A stretch of DNA of 64,000 nt, from contig NZ_JAMTCR010000002.1 of the NCBI RefSeq assembly GCF_024171945.1, positions 682,001-746,000 on the forward strand. The letters run 5' to 3'. Each line of letters starts with the position of its first letter. Positions within the stretch are counted from its first letter, which is position 1. The position numbers and the translations under genes are program-made. Shown here piece by piece: positions 28,129-38,218 of this stretch. This DNA comes from Actinokineospora globicatena. GTDB lineage: Bacteria; Actinomycetota; Actinomycetes; Mycobacteriales; Pseudonocardiaceae. The notes below the pieces were generated by a model. It saw nothing but the letters and a program-made list of their open reading frames with translations. It was not told the DNA's origin and made no database searches.

Positions 28129-29055
28129 ATGACCGTGCCACGCCAGTCGGTCCATGTGGACTCCCCGACCGAGCGGCGCAACCCGCGCACCACGGAGATC
28201 GACCGGATGTCGACGCTCGACATCCTGCGCACCATCAACTCCGAGGACCAGCTGGTCCCGACCGCCGTCGCCGCCGCCCTGCCGCACCTGAGCCGGGCGG
28301 TGGACATGGCGACCGAGGCGCTGCAGTCCGGGCACCGCGTGCACTACGTCGGCGCGGGCACCTCCGGGCGCCTCGCGACCCTGGACGCGGCGGAGTTGAC
28401 GCCCACCTACAACGTTCCCGCCGAGTGGTTCCTGGTCCACCACGCCGGTGGCCCGGGGGCGCTGCGGGAGGCCGTCGAGGGCGCGGAGGACGACGAGTGC
28501 GAGGGTGCGGCCGAGATGCGCCGCGACGCTCGCCCCGGTGACTTCGTGCTGGGGCTCACAGCGTCCGGCCGAACGCCGTACGTGCTCGGCGCGCTGGCCG
28601 AGGCCAACCGCATCGGCGCGAAGACGGCGCTGGTGTCCAACAACCCCGACGCCGCGCGCGCACCCGGGGTGGACCTGGTGATCGCGGTGGACACCGGTCC
28701 CGAGGCGATCTCCGGGTCGACCAGGATGAAGGCCGGTACGGCGCAGAAGATCTTACTCACCACGTTCTCCACCGCGGTGATGGTCAAGATGGGCCGGACG
28801 TACTCGAACCTGATGGTCAGCATGCGGGCGACGAACGCGAAGCTGCGCGGTCGGAGCCTGCGCATCCTGCGGGAGGCGACGGGTTCCGGGCAGCAGGAGT
28901 GCTCGGCTGCCCTGCTCGCGGCGCACGGGGACCTGAAGGTGGCGATGGTGCACCTGCTGTCCGGTGTGGACGTCATGGACGCCTCGCGCGCGTTAGCCCA
29001 ATCCAGCGGCCATGTCCGACGGGCGCTAGGGCTGCTTGGCGCGCACGCGTACTAG
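28129..29055 (+). CDS. murQ: N-acetylmuramic acid 6-phosphate etherase
   Basis: This 308-aa cytoplasmic enzyme cleaves the lactyl ether of MurNAc-6-P, giving GlcNAc-6-P and D-lactate. Family motifs are plain: the N-terminal PTERRNPRTTEIDRMSTLDI, the SIS domain VGAGTSGRLATLDAAELTPT, LTASGRTPYVLGAL and the strongly conserved SGSTRMKAGTAQK. The ATG follows GGGGAGGGGG. It is probably co-transcribed with murR. No PTS (murP) or MurNAc kinase is visible nearby, so how the substrate enters and is phosphorylated is open. Confidence 0.95.
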   Translation: MTVPRQSVHVDSPTERRNPRTTEIDRMSTLDILRTINSEDQLVPTAVAAALPHLSRAVDMATEALQSGHRVHYVGAGTSGRLATLDAAELTPTYNVPAEWFLVHHAGGPGALREAVEGAEDDECEGAAEMRRDARPGDFVLGLTASGRTPYVLGALAEANRIGAKTALVSNNPDAARAPGVDLVIAVDTGPEAISGSTRMKAGTAQKILLTTFSTAVMVKMGRTYSNLMVSMRATNAKLRGRSLRILREATGSGQQECSAALLAAHGDLKVAMVHLLSGVDVMDASRALAQSSGHVRRALGLLGAHAY

Positions 29056-29066
29056 TCCACGTTGGA

Positions 29067-29804
29067 TCAGCCTGCGGCTTCAGCGATGCTGGTGGCTTCG
29101 CGAGCGCCTGCCTCTAGCGCCTGGCAGGAGTAGACGATCCACTCGGTCACGCCTTCGCTAGTGCCAGAGGCGAATCCAACGGCAGTGTCCCGGTAGCGGT
29201 TCGCGTCCCGCAGGAAGGCAACTTCCGGCACCGCAAGGCCCTTGGGGTCAAGCCCGGTCCCAATGAGAGTGAGCCGAGCGGCCGCGCGGGCTACAACTCC
29301 GTCAGCGGTACCGAACGGAGTTAGCGCCAACAGTTCACCGTGGACGATCGCGGCTAGAACCGGGCCTGGAACCTTTGTGCCCCCGGCGATGAAGCCCGCT
29401 AGAAGGTCGAGGCGGCTGGTCACGCCAAGACCAGCCCGAGGGCGACCGAGCAAGTCTTTGTCAACGAGGTCGGCGGCGGCTAGGACGTGCAACCGCGCTA
29501 GAGCCTGCATAGGCGCGCGTTCCCAGGTCGGCAGCAGCGGGCCGAGTGCTTCCGCGACGCGGAGAGAGCCTGCCAGGACGGGGTCGGAGACCTCACCGTC
29601 CTCCGGGATCTCGGCAGGACCACCGTCGAGCACAGCGGAGGCTCGGGCAGCGCGCACAGAGGCCTCTGCGGCGGTGGCAGGCCAACCGCGGCGGTTCGTG
29701 GGATGGCGGTGGACCTCGGCGACAGCGTCCCTGGCTCGGGCGACGGCGTCGTGGACGCCAGGGAGGTCCAGCAGCGGGGCCAACGGGTCGGTCACCGGTC
29801 GCAC
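29067..29804 (-). CDS. Conserved actinobacterial protein (Rv3662c-like by position)
   Basis: This protein of about 245 aa is largely helical. It contains TNRRGWPATAAEASVRAARASAVLDGG and two further Ala/Leu-rich helical segments. The N-terminal arrangement faintly recalls Fic-like adapter regions, but the HPFxxGNGR motif is absent. It lies between murQ and acs as Rv3662c does between Rv3661 and acs. GTG 29804 is used; GTG 29795 is equally possible. The function is unknown. Confidence 0.75.
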   Translation of the reverse strand: MRPVTDPLAPLLDLPGVHDAVARARDAVAEVHRHPTNRRGWPATAAEASVRAARASAVLDGGPAEIPEDGEVSDPVLAGSLRVAEALGPLLPTWERAPMQALARLHVLAAADLVDKDLLGRPRAGLGVTSRLDLLAGFIAGGTKVPGPVLAAIVHGELLALTPFGTADGVVARAAARLTLIGTGLDPKGLAVPEVAFLRDANRYRDTAVGFASGTSEGVTEWIVYSCQALEAGAREATSIAEAAG

Positions 29805-29820
29805 ACTACCGACCAGGGGT

Positions 29821-31215
29821 TCAGCTCGGGTCCAGGGTGCGCTCGCGGTTCGAACGCGGTCCAGGTAGCGGTACCGCGGGAGTTAGCCGTATCTGGTTGC
29901 GACCACCGTCCTTCGCCTCGGCCAAGGCTTGGTCGGCGAACTCCTGCAACGTGGCGAGGTCCGTGCCGTGTTCGGGAGATAACGCTATCCCGCCGGAGAT
30001 CGTGAACTCGCCGACCTGCTCGGTACGCCCACCTGCCGCCTTCGTCAGCTCGACGGTCATCGACTCGACGGCGCTCCTGATCCGTTCGGCGATGGCCCAC
30101 GCGTCGGCGCGGGACGTGCTGGGGAGCAGGACGGAGAACTCCTCGCCACCCCAGCGGCAGACTAAATCGTCGCGGCGGACGCTGGTGCGCAGCACGCCCG
30201 CGAGCGCCTTGAGGACCTCGTTGGCACCGAGGTGACCGAGCCGGGAGTTGACCTGCTTGAACCGGTCCAGGTCGAACATCATCACCGCGGTGGGGCGGCG
30301 GCGGGCCTGGTCAGCGACGAGGGCGAGGGCGGCGGCCGGGTTGAACCCGCGCTGGTTGGCCAGACCGGTCAACGGGTCGTGCAACGCGTCGACCTCCAGC
30401 CGGTCCCGCTCTAACTCCAGTTGCTCGATGCGTTGGGTGTGCCGGGTGTAACCGACGACCACCACCGATAACGCCGCCAGCAACAGGCCATACGCGACTC
30501 CGGCACCCCAGGCCGCGATCAGACCGAGACAGAGCGTGATCGCCAGGTCCGCGTTCTCCTTGCGGTTGCCCAGGATCGAGACCCACGACCAGTCACCGCG
30601 CAACCCGCGGGCGATTCCGATCACGACTGTCTGCGACAGGTAGTACACACCGAACGCCGCGGCGACGGCTGCGGTAGCGGCTAGGACCTCGTTCGGCTCG
30701 ACCCGCGCGCCGCGCACCCAGTTGTGCAGCGGGGTCGCCGTCGCCAGCGCTTGAGCCGCCAACGCGGACGAAGTGATGGCGAATGTCGTGAACACATAAC
30801 GTCCGGGGGGTTTCCGCGCGATGAAATACCGCCGCACCCGGATGACAAGCACGAGCGCGACGACCAACGGAATCGGAAGCACGAGCGCACCCGCGCACGT
30901 CCATACGCCCGTGTGGTCGATGTGCTCGCCCGACAAATGCGCGGCCCTGCGTCGTTCTTCCGCCGGTCGGGTTGCCTCCATGTGCAGTATCGCGAAGGCG
31001 GTGAGCAGCGCGAACAGCCGCATCGACAGGGAATCCGGCCATCCGGCCGACACCGCGCCGAGCACCGCCCATGCGAAGATCGCCACCTCGGTCGCCACGA
31101 TCCACGCGAAACCGGAGGTGGTCGTGTGGGCTAGGAGGTCGAGACCCCTTATCCGCCGCGGTAGGGGGATGCCGGACAAGCGAGAGCCCTGGGGACTTGT
31201 CAGACTGGGCATTGT
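29821..31215 (-). CDS. Membrane diguanylate cyclase (GGDEF)
   Basis: This 464-aa protein has about nine predicted membrane helices (residues about 25-285) and a C-terminal GGDEF domain starting DALHDPLTGLANQRGF. The active site reads RWGGEEF, so it should make cyclic di-GMP from two GTP. An RRDD (RxxD) inhibitory site lies five residues upstream, suggesting product feedback. No EAL domain is present. ATG 31215 is preceded by AAAGGGGG. The membrane part probably senses an unknown signal. Confidence 0.9.
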   Translation of the reverse strand, partial: TMPSLTSPQGSRLSGIPLPRRIRGLDLLAHTTTSGFAWIVATEVAIFAWAVLGAVSAGWPDSLSMRLFALLTAFAILHMEATRPAEERRRAAHLSGEHIDHTGVWTCAGALVLPIPLVVALVLVIRVRRYFIARKPPGRYVFTTFAITSSALAAQALATATPLHNWVRGARVEPNEVLAATAAVAAAFGVYYLSQTVVIGIARGLRGDWSWVSILGNRKENADLAITLCLGLIAAWGAGVAYGLLLAALSVVVVGYTRHTQRIEQLELERDRLEVDALHDPLTGLANQRGFNPAAALALVADQARRRPTAVMMFDLDRFKQVNSRLGHLGANEVLKALAGVLRTSVRRDDLVCRWGGEEFSVLLPSTSRADAWAIAERIRSAVESMTVELTKAAGGRTEQVGEFTISGGIALSPEHGTDLATLQEFADQALAEAKDGGRNQIRLTPAVPLPGPRSNRERTLDPS

Positions 31216-31303
31216 CCCCCTTTGCGACAGACGGGACACTGAACGTGACCCGCGGCGGGCGGGGTACGTTCGGTCCCCCCGGACCCGATAGGGAGGTAAC
31301 ACC

Positions 31304-31324
31304 GTGCGGAACCGCGAGTACTGA
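31304..31324 (+). CDS. Six-codon ORF encoding MRNREY, copy 1
   Basis: GTG CGG AAC CGC GAG TAC TGA encodes the hexapeptide (M)RNREY. GGGAGG lies 7 nt before the GTG, a better ribosome binding site than most genes in this window have. An almost identical ORF follows 53 nt downstream. It stands on the plus strand in the gap between two minus-strand genes. Very small peptide genes of this size are known as RiPP precursors (biarylitide bytA makes a pentapeptide), but no P450 or other modifying enzyme is adjacent here. Whether it is translated is untested. Confidence 0.5.
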   Translation: MRNREY

Positions 31325-31377
31325 ACCGACCTGATCTCGTAGACCCAGTGGTCCGATCCCCCGAGGAGGAAGCCGCG

Positions 31378-31398
31378 ATGCGCAACAGAGAGTACTGA
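31378..31398 (+). CDS. Six-codon ORF encoding MRNREY, copy 2
   Basis: ATG CGC AAC AGA GAG TAC TGA again encodes MRNREY. GAGGAGG lies about 9 nt upstream. It differs from copy 1 in the start codon and in both Arg codons, all without changing the peptide, which suggests selection on the amino acid sequence. The stop lies 7 bp from the 3' end of the convergent MFS gene. The arrangement implies a short plus-strand transcript. The role is unknown. Confidence 0.5.
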   Translation: MRNREY

Positions 31399-31405
31399 TC
31401 CCTGG

Positions 31406-32596
31406 TCATGCCACCGCCTCCCTCGGTACCGAGGCCCTCCCCTGATGCCAGACGAAGCCCGCCGCCGCGCAGCCTATGGTTCCCACCACACCGGCTGACG
31501 CGATGGTCAGCGAAGCGGAACCGAGAGCTTCGGTGAGCAGGCCACCGACGAGCACCGACAGGCCCTGCCCTGCACGCAGGCCTGTTCGGACGAGTCCGGT
31601 GGCGCGCCCGGTGACCGAGTCCGGGAGCCGTTCGACGTAGGCCGACTTGGCGAGGATCTGGTAAGCGGCGCCAAGTCCGGACACCGCGAGCAGCAGCGCC
31701 GCGACCGCCGGGTGCGGGCGAGCGGCGAAGAACACCAGCGCACCAAGGCAGACCACAGCCAGCGGGGCGATCAGCGCGTGCTGCTCCTCCTGCGGTCTGC
31801 CCGCACGGCAGAAGACGTAGGCACCGACGATGAGGCCAAGCGGGTCGACCGCGAGCAGCAGTCCCACCGTCCAGGTCGGGGCGCCCAACTCGTGCACCAG
31901 CGGCACCACCAACCCGTGCGGCAGCACCGTCAACGCGGCGAGCAGCGACAGCGTGACCACCGCGCGCCTGCGCCGGTCTGGCGGCAGCACACCGTCCCCG
32001 GCGACGGCGGCGGTCCTGGCGGCGGGCCGGGGCCGCAGCCCGAACCGCAGCAGTGCCGCCGCGGCGAGGAACGTCGCCGCGTCGATGAGCAGTGCCTGCG
32101 TGGTGCCGAGGAAGCCGACCACGGCCACCGCGCCCGCGAGCCCGACGAGCTGCCCGACCTCACGCAGGGTGGTCAGCCTCGCCTGCCCGGCGGCCAGGTG
32201 CTCGTTGCCGAGCAGGACCCTGGCGTGCGCGGTCTGCGCCGCCTTGAACGGCGCCTGCGCGGCCGACTCCAGCGCGACGCACGCGGCGACCAGCCAGATG
32301 GGCGCGCCCGGGATCGCCATCACACCCACGAGCACGGCCTGGCTGAGCGCGGCGACGGCCATGACCTCGCGGCGCGGGAAGCGGTCGGCGAGCCCGGACA
32401 GCAGCGGTCCGGCGACGACGTCGGGCAGGAAGGTCAGCGCGTAGGTCAGCGCGGTGAGCGCGGCCGACGACGTGCGCTGGTAGACCAGGACCGAGATGGC
32501 GACCCTGGCGAGCTGGTCACCGGCGACCGACTGCGCCTCGGCGACCCACAACGCCCGGAACTCCGGGGCAGCCAGTGGTGAGCGCCCACCCATCAT
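31406..32596 (-). CDS. MFS transporter
   Basis: This 396-aa protein has about 12 hydrophobic segments and the loop 2-3 signature GLADRFPRREVMAVAA. It resembles DHA-type exporters of the enterobactin-exporter/MFS_3 group. ATG 32596 follows GGTGGGGGG; an in-frame start nine codons upstream is possible. The substrate is unknown. It is convergent with the two MRNREY ORFs and divergent from acs. Confidence 0.87.
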   Translation of the reverse strand: MMGGRSPLAAPEFRALWVAEAQSVAGDQLARVAISVLVYQRTSSAALTALTYALTFLPDVVAGPLLSGLADRFPRREVMAVAALSQAVLVGVMAIPGAPIWLVAACVALESAAQAPFKAAQTAHARVLLGNEHLAAGQARLTTLREVGQLVGLAGAVAVVGFLGTTQALLIDAATFLAAAALLRFGLRPRPAARTAAVAGDGVLPPDRRRRAVVTLSLLAALTVLPHGLVVPLVHELGAPTWTVGLLLAVDPLGLIVGAYVFCRAGRPQEEQHALIAPLAVVCLGALVFFAARPHPAVAALLLAVSGLGAAYQILAKSAYVERLPDSVTGRATGLVRTGLRAGQGLSVLVGGLLTEALGSASLTIASAGVVGTIGCAAAGFVWHQGRASVPREAVA

Positions 32597-32863
32597 CCCC
32601 CCACCACGTCGAACTCCCGGCATCTCCTACCTGGATCACCGCCGACCACGGTACGTCCCCACCAGGCTACTTTCCGCAGAATCGGAAGAGGACAGCCGAA
32701 CGGAGCAGATACCCACTGATCGGCGGAGCCCCGGACCGGGCGCCACTGGTCTATACCTATGCGGTGTCGGACTGTCGGGTGGGCGCCCGGCGCACTAGAT
32801 TCCTCTCCGACAGCCGGCCGCGCCCGCCGGGGGAACCGGATATTCACCGAGGAGGTCAGGTCC

Positions 32864-34840
<1,977 letters not shown>

Positions 34841-34850
34841 CACCGCGCGG

Positions 34851-34883
34851 ACGCCCCTCGCCCGGCTACCGGGTGGGGGGCGT
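34851..34883. terminator. Terminator between acs and the acyltransferase gene
   Basis: A 15-bp, largely GC stem (two G-T pairs) with loop CTA starts 10 bp after the acs stop, with TTT following on plus. The stop codon of the convergent acyltransferase gene lies within the hairpin loop, so it can serve both genes. Confidence 0.65.
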
Positions 34884-35621
34884 TTCCGCGCGCAGGGTCG
34901 CGAGCAGCTCGGTCATGGCGTGCATGATCCGCTTCATGGCCTCATCGATGGTTTCGCGGTCGGTGCCGCTGAGGTCCGATAGGTCTACCGGGTCGCCCGC
35001 GACGATGTCGATCGTCTTGCGCGGGAACACCTTCGGGAACTTCGCTGTAGCGGGCAGGAACGCGTGCGTGCCCCAGTTCACGACAGGGATAACGGGCGCA
35101 CCGGTCTCTAGCGCTACCCGGGCGACACCGTTCTTCACCTTCCGCGACGGCCAGTGGTCCTCGTCGTCGGAGAACCCCGCCTCAGGGAAGAACATCACGC
35201 ACTCCCCCTTCGCCACGGCTTGCACCGCGCCGAGGTAGGCGTGACGCGCTTGCGCCGTGTTGCGCTCCACAGCGATGTGACCACCGCCCGTAAGAACCCT
35301 GTTGACCAACGGGAGGCGCCACAGGCTCGCCTTGGCCAGGTAGCGCGGGATGCGCCCAGAGGCCAACGCGAACGCGGTGACGGTTACCGGGTCAGCGAAG
35401 GACAGGTGGTTGGACGCCAAGAGCACGCCACCGGACTTGGGGAGCTTGTCGCCGCCGCGGAACCGCAACCGGGTGAGCACGGCGAGCAACGGCCAGATGA
35501 GGTCGATGGCGAGGCTGAACCAGAACCCCCGACCCCGCCGGGGAACCCGGAACATCAACGCGACGGCCCGCCAGGTCGGCAGGGGTTCGTTCGAGTCAGG
35601 CACACCACAATCTTCGGTCAT
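34866..35621 (-). CDS. PlsC-type 1-acyl-glycerol-phosphate acyltransferase
   Basis: This protein of about 251 aa has the acyltransferase block I NHLSFADP (HX4D), block II-like GGGHIAVERN and block III FPEAGFSDD, a variant of FPEGxRS. An N-terminal hydrophobic stretch (FWFSLAIDLIWPLLAVL) suggests membrane association. It probably acylates lysophosphatidate or a related glycolipid at the inner membrane face. The start is uncertain: ATG 35621 is used and GTG 35603 is possible, neither with a good ribosome binding site. Confidence 0.85.
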   Translation of the reverse strand: MTEDCGVPDSNEPLPTWRAVALMFRVPRRGRGFWFSLAIDLIWPLLAVLTRLRFRGGDKLPKSGGVLLASNHLSFADPVTVTAFALASGRIPRYLAKASLWRLPLVNRVLTGGGHIAVERNTAQARHAYLGAVQAVAKGECVMFFPEAGFSDDEDHWPSRKVKNGVARVALETGAPVIPVVNWGTHAFLPATAKFPKVFPRKTIDIVAGDPVDLSDLSGTDRETIDEAMKRIMHAMTELLATLRAETPPTR

Positions 35622-35672
35622 CGGACCGACAGGTCTTGGTAGAACCACCCAGGTTGAGCGCAGAATGCCCGG

Positions 35673-36401
35673 GTGAGCACCGACAGCGACGGCCGCGTCC
35701 CGCACGAGGGTGAGCCGCACCACAACGGACTGGCCGGACGGCTGAACTGGTTGCGCGCCGGGGTCCTCGGCGCCAACGACGGCATCATCTCGACCGCCGG
35801 TCTCGTCGTCGGCGTGGCGGGGGCGACCGCGGACCGGACCGCGATCATGGCCGCCGGGGTGGCCGGTCTGGTGGCGGGCGCGCTGTCGATGGCCGGTGGC
35901 GAGTACGTGTCGGTCAGCACCCAGCGCGACACCGAACTGGCGGCTTTGCGCAAAGAGGAGCGCGAGCTGCGCGAGATGCCGGAGGCCGAGGAGCGTGAAC
36001 TCGCCGACATCTACGAGCAGAAGGGGCTGTCCCCGGAGCTAGCGGCGCAGGTAGCGCAAGAGCTGACCGCTAAGGACGCTCTCCACGCGCACGCTGAAGC
36101 CGAGCTGCAGATCGATCCGGACAACCTCACCAGCCCGTGGCAGGCAGCTTGGGCGTCGTTCCTGTCCTTCGCAGTTGGCGCTCTCATCCCGCTGGTCGCG
36201 ATTGCCCTACCGCCGGTGGAAGCGCGGGTGTGGACATGCATCGTGGCCGTCGTGCTGGGTCTTGTGCTGACCGGCTACGTCAGCGCTCGTCTCGGAGGCG
36301 CACCGGTCGGGCGCGCAGTCCTGCGGAACGTCGTAGTCGGCGTGCTGGCCATGGTGGTCACCTACTTCGTCGGGGTTCTGTTCGGCGTGACGGTGGAATA
36401 G
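35673..36401 (+). CDS. VIT1/CCC1-family transporter (iron/manganese)
   Basis: This 242-aa protein has five hydrophobic segments. It shows the family motif WLRAGVLGANDGIISTAGLVVG in helix 1 and SMAGGEYVSVSTQRDTE in helix 2, followed by a long acidic and helical cytoplasmic segment (about residues 90-140) that corresponds to the metal-binding domain of VIT1. It probably moves Fe2+ or Mn2+ out of the cytoplasm. The start is GTG. Confidence 0.9.
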   Translation: MSTDSDGRVPHEGEPHHNGLAGRLNWLRAGVLGANDGIISTAGLVVGVAGATADRTAIMAAGVAGLVAGALSMAGGEYVSVSTQRDTELAALRKEERELREMPEAEERELADIYEQKGLSPELAAQVAQELTAKDALHAHAEAELQIDPDNLTSPWQAAWASFLSFAVGALIPLVAIALPPVEARVWTCIVAVVLGLVLTGYVSARLGGAPVGRAVLRNVVVGVLAMVVTYFVGVLFGVTVE

Positions 36402-36482
36402 CCCGCCACGGGTTAGGCTAAGAGCCAGGTGCGCCGGGAAGTCTGGTCGGCAATTGGCCGAACCATGCCCTAGGAGCAGCCG
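36402..36482 (+). promoter_or_regulatory. Possible structured leader of nhaA
   Basis: The 81 bp before nhaA hold GGTCGGC-AATTG-GCCGAACC, a hairpin with one bulge, preceded by GCGCCGGGAAGTCTG. The latter looks superficially like a riboswitch core segment (cobalamin elements have GGGAA), but the rest of that element is missing. It could be a small cis-regulatory RNA. The ribosome binding site AGGAG lies at the 3' end. Confidence 0.3.
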
Positions 36483-37712
36483 TTGTCGCACCGCCGTCGA
36501 TCAGCCCCTGCCGCGCTCACCGAGTTCGCGCGCTACCTGCGGACCGAGACCGTCGGTGGCGTTGTCCTGCTCGTCGCGGCGGCGATCGCGTTGGTGCTGG
36601 CCAACACACCGCTGTCCAGCGTGTACACGGCGGTGCGCGACGCCGAACTCGGACCGCACTTCCTGCACTTGGACCTCACCGTCGGCGACTGGGCCAAGGA
36701 CGGACTGCTCGCGATCTTCTTCTTCGTCGCGGGCCTGGAGCTCAAACGCGAACTCACCCTCGGCGAGCTGTCCCAGTTCAAGGCGGCGATCCTGCCGGTT
36801 GTCGCTGCCCTTGGCGGGATGGTCGTCCCGGCCGCGGTGGCGCTAGCTGTCGCGTGGGGGGATCCGCGCGCGGGGGACGTATGGCCTGTCCCGGTGGCGA
36901 CGGACATTGCCTTCGCGCTGGGCGTGTTGGCGCTAGTGGGATCAGGTATGCCCAGCAGCGCGCGTGTGTTCCTCCTGAGCCTTGCCGTCGTGGACGACCT
37001 AGGCGCGATCCTGCTCATCGCCATCTTGTTCACCAGCGGCTTCAACCTCATCGCAGCGGCGGTGGCGGTCGCGTTGCTGGGCCTCTACGCGTACCTCCAG
37101 CACCGCCGGGTGACCTCCGCGTGGATCTATGTGCCGCTCGCGGTCGCGGTGTGGGTGGCAGTGCACTCCTCGGGCGTCCACGCGACGGTCGCCGGTGTCG
37201 CCCTCGCCCTGCTCACTCGGGTCAAGAAGGACCCCTACGAGAGAGAGGCGCCTGCCCTCCGGCTGGAGCACCGACTCCAGCCGTGGTCGGCAGGGCTAGC
37301 GGTGCCGGTGTTCGCGTTCTTCGCCGCCGGGGTGCCGCTGGACGGCGAGGCAATCGGGCAGCTGACCAGCGACAAGGTCGTCCTCGCGGTGTTCGCCGGG
37401 CTCGTGGTGGGCAAGCTGGTCGGCATCACCGGCGCCGCGCTGCTCGCGGTGCGGCTCAAGCTGGCCGTTCTGCCACCCGACCTGGGCAAACGGGACCTGG
37501 TGGCGGTGGCCATGCTGGGCGGGGTCGGCTTCACGGTGAGCCTGTTGATCGCCGAGCTCGCACTCGACCCGGCCGACGCCGAACTGGCGAAGGCGGCGGT
37601 GCTGATCGCCTCGGCGGTGGCCGCGCTGCTCGCCGCCGCGCTGCTGACCGGACGCGGCCGGGCGCGACGGCGAAACGCGGAGGGTACCGCCCGCCCGGCC
37701 TCCGCTGACTGA
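36483..37712 (+). CDS. nhaA: Na+/H+ antiporter NhaA
   Basis: This 409-aa, roughly 12-helix antiporter has the paired aspartates in LAVVDDLGAILLIA (equivalents of Asp163/Asp164 of E. coli NhaA), the ATDIAFALGVLALVG helix 4 and the C-terminal MLGGVGFTVSLLIAELA. It exports Na+ in exchange for protons. The start codon is TTG with AGGAG 8 nt upstream, one of the few TTG starts here. A possible structured leader precedes it. Confidence 0.95.
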   Translation: MSHRRRSAPAALTEFARYLRTETVGGVVLLVAAAIALVLANTPLSSVYTAVRDAELGPHFLHLDLTVGDWAKDGLLAIFFFVAGLELKRELTLGELSQFKAAILPVVAALGGMVVPAAVALAVAWGDPRAGDVWPVPVATDIAFALGVLALVGSGMPSSARVFLLSLAVVDDLGAILLIAILFTSGFNLIAAAVAVALLGLYAYLQHRRVTSAWIYVPLAVAVWVAVHSSGVHATVAGVALALLTRVKKDPYEREAPALRLEHRLQPWSAGLAVPVFAFFAAGVPLDGEAIGQLTSDKVVLAVFAGLVVGKLVGITGAALLAVRLKLAVLPPDLGKRDLVAVAMLGGVGFTVSLLIAELALDPADAELAKAAVLIASAVAALLAAALLTGRGRARRRNAEGTARPASAD

Positions 37713-37722
37713 GCATGGCACG

Positions 37723-38208
37723 ATGACGCAGGTGACCAGCGCGCACGGAAAAGCAGACGGTTCGGGGCTGCCGCAAGTCCCCTCGATCCCCCTCGCTGAC
37801 GACCGCGCCATCGCGGCGGCGGGCGAGCAGTCGATCGGACACCTGGTCAAGGACGCGACCGCGCACCTGTCGACCCTGGTGCGGGCCGAGGTCGAGCTGG
37901 CCAAGTCCGAGGTCACCAAGGAGGTGAAGAAGGGGATCAAGGGCAGCGTCTTCTTCATCATCGCGCTGACCGTGCTGCTCTACAGCTCCTTCTTCCTGTT
38001 CTTCGCGCTGGCCGAGATGGTCGCCGACTTCGGTGTGCTGCGCAGCATCGCCTTCGGCGGCGTGTTCGTCCTGATGCTGCTCGTCGCGGTCCTGTTCACC
38101 TTCCTCGGGTTCCGCAAGCTCAAGTCGCTGCGCGCCCCCGAGCGCACGATCGCCTCCGTCAAGGACACCGCGGCCGCGTTGACCCACCGCGGCGACCAGC
38201 AGTCCTGA
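37723..38208 (+). CDS. Phage holin-like membrane protein (actinobacterial Holin-X / DUF1469 type)
   Basis: This 161-aa protein has an N-terminal soluble part with an amphipathic helix (LVRAEVELAKSEVTKEVKKG) followed by two membrane helices in a hairpin (residues about 78-130) and a basic tail. This layout is typical of the non-phage holin-like family often found beside MarP-type proteases (Rv3669 position). Probably an envelope accessory protein; no lysis role is implied. Confidence 0.82.
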   Translation: MTQVTSAHGKADGSGLPQVPSIPLADDRAIAAAGEQSIGHLVKDATAHLSTLVRAEVELAKSEVTKEVKKGIKGSVFFIIALTVLLYSSFFLFFALAEMVADFGVLRSIAFGGVFVLMLLVAVLFTFLGFRKLKSLRAPERTIASVKDTAAALTHRGDQQS

Positions 38209-38218
38209 GCGACCACCC

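Noticed and set aside
36402-36482. Cobalamin riboswitch upstream of nhaA
   Set aside because: Only a GGGAA-like piece is present; the region is too short and lacks the other conserved blocks.
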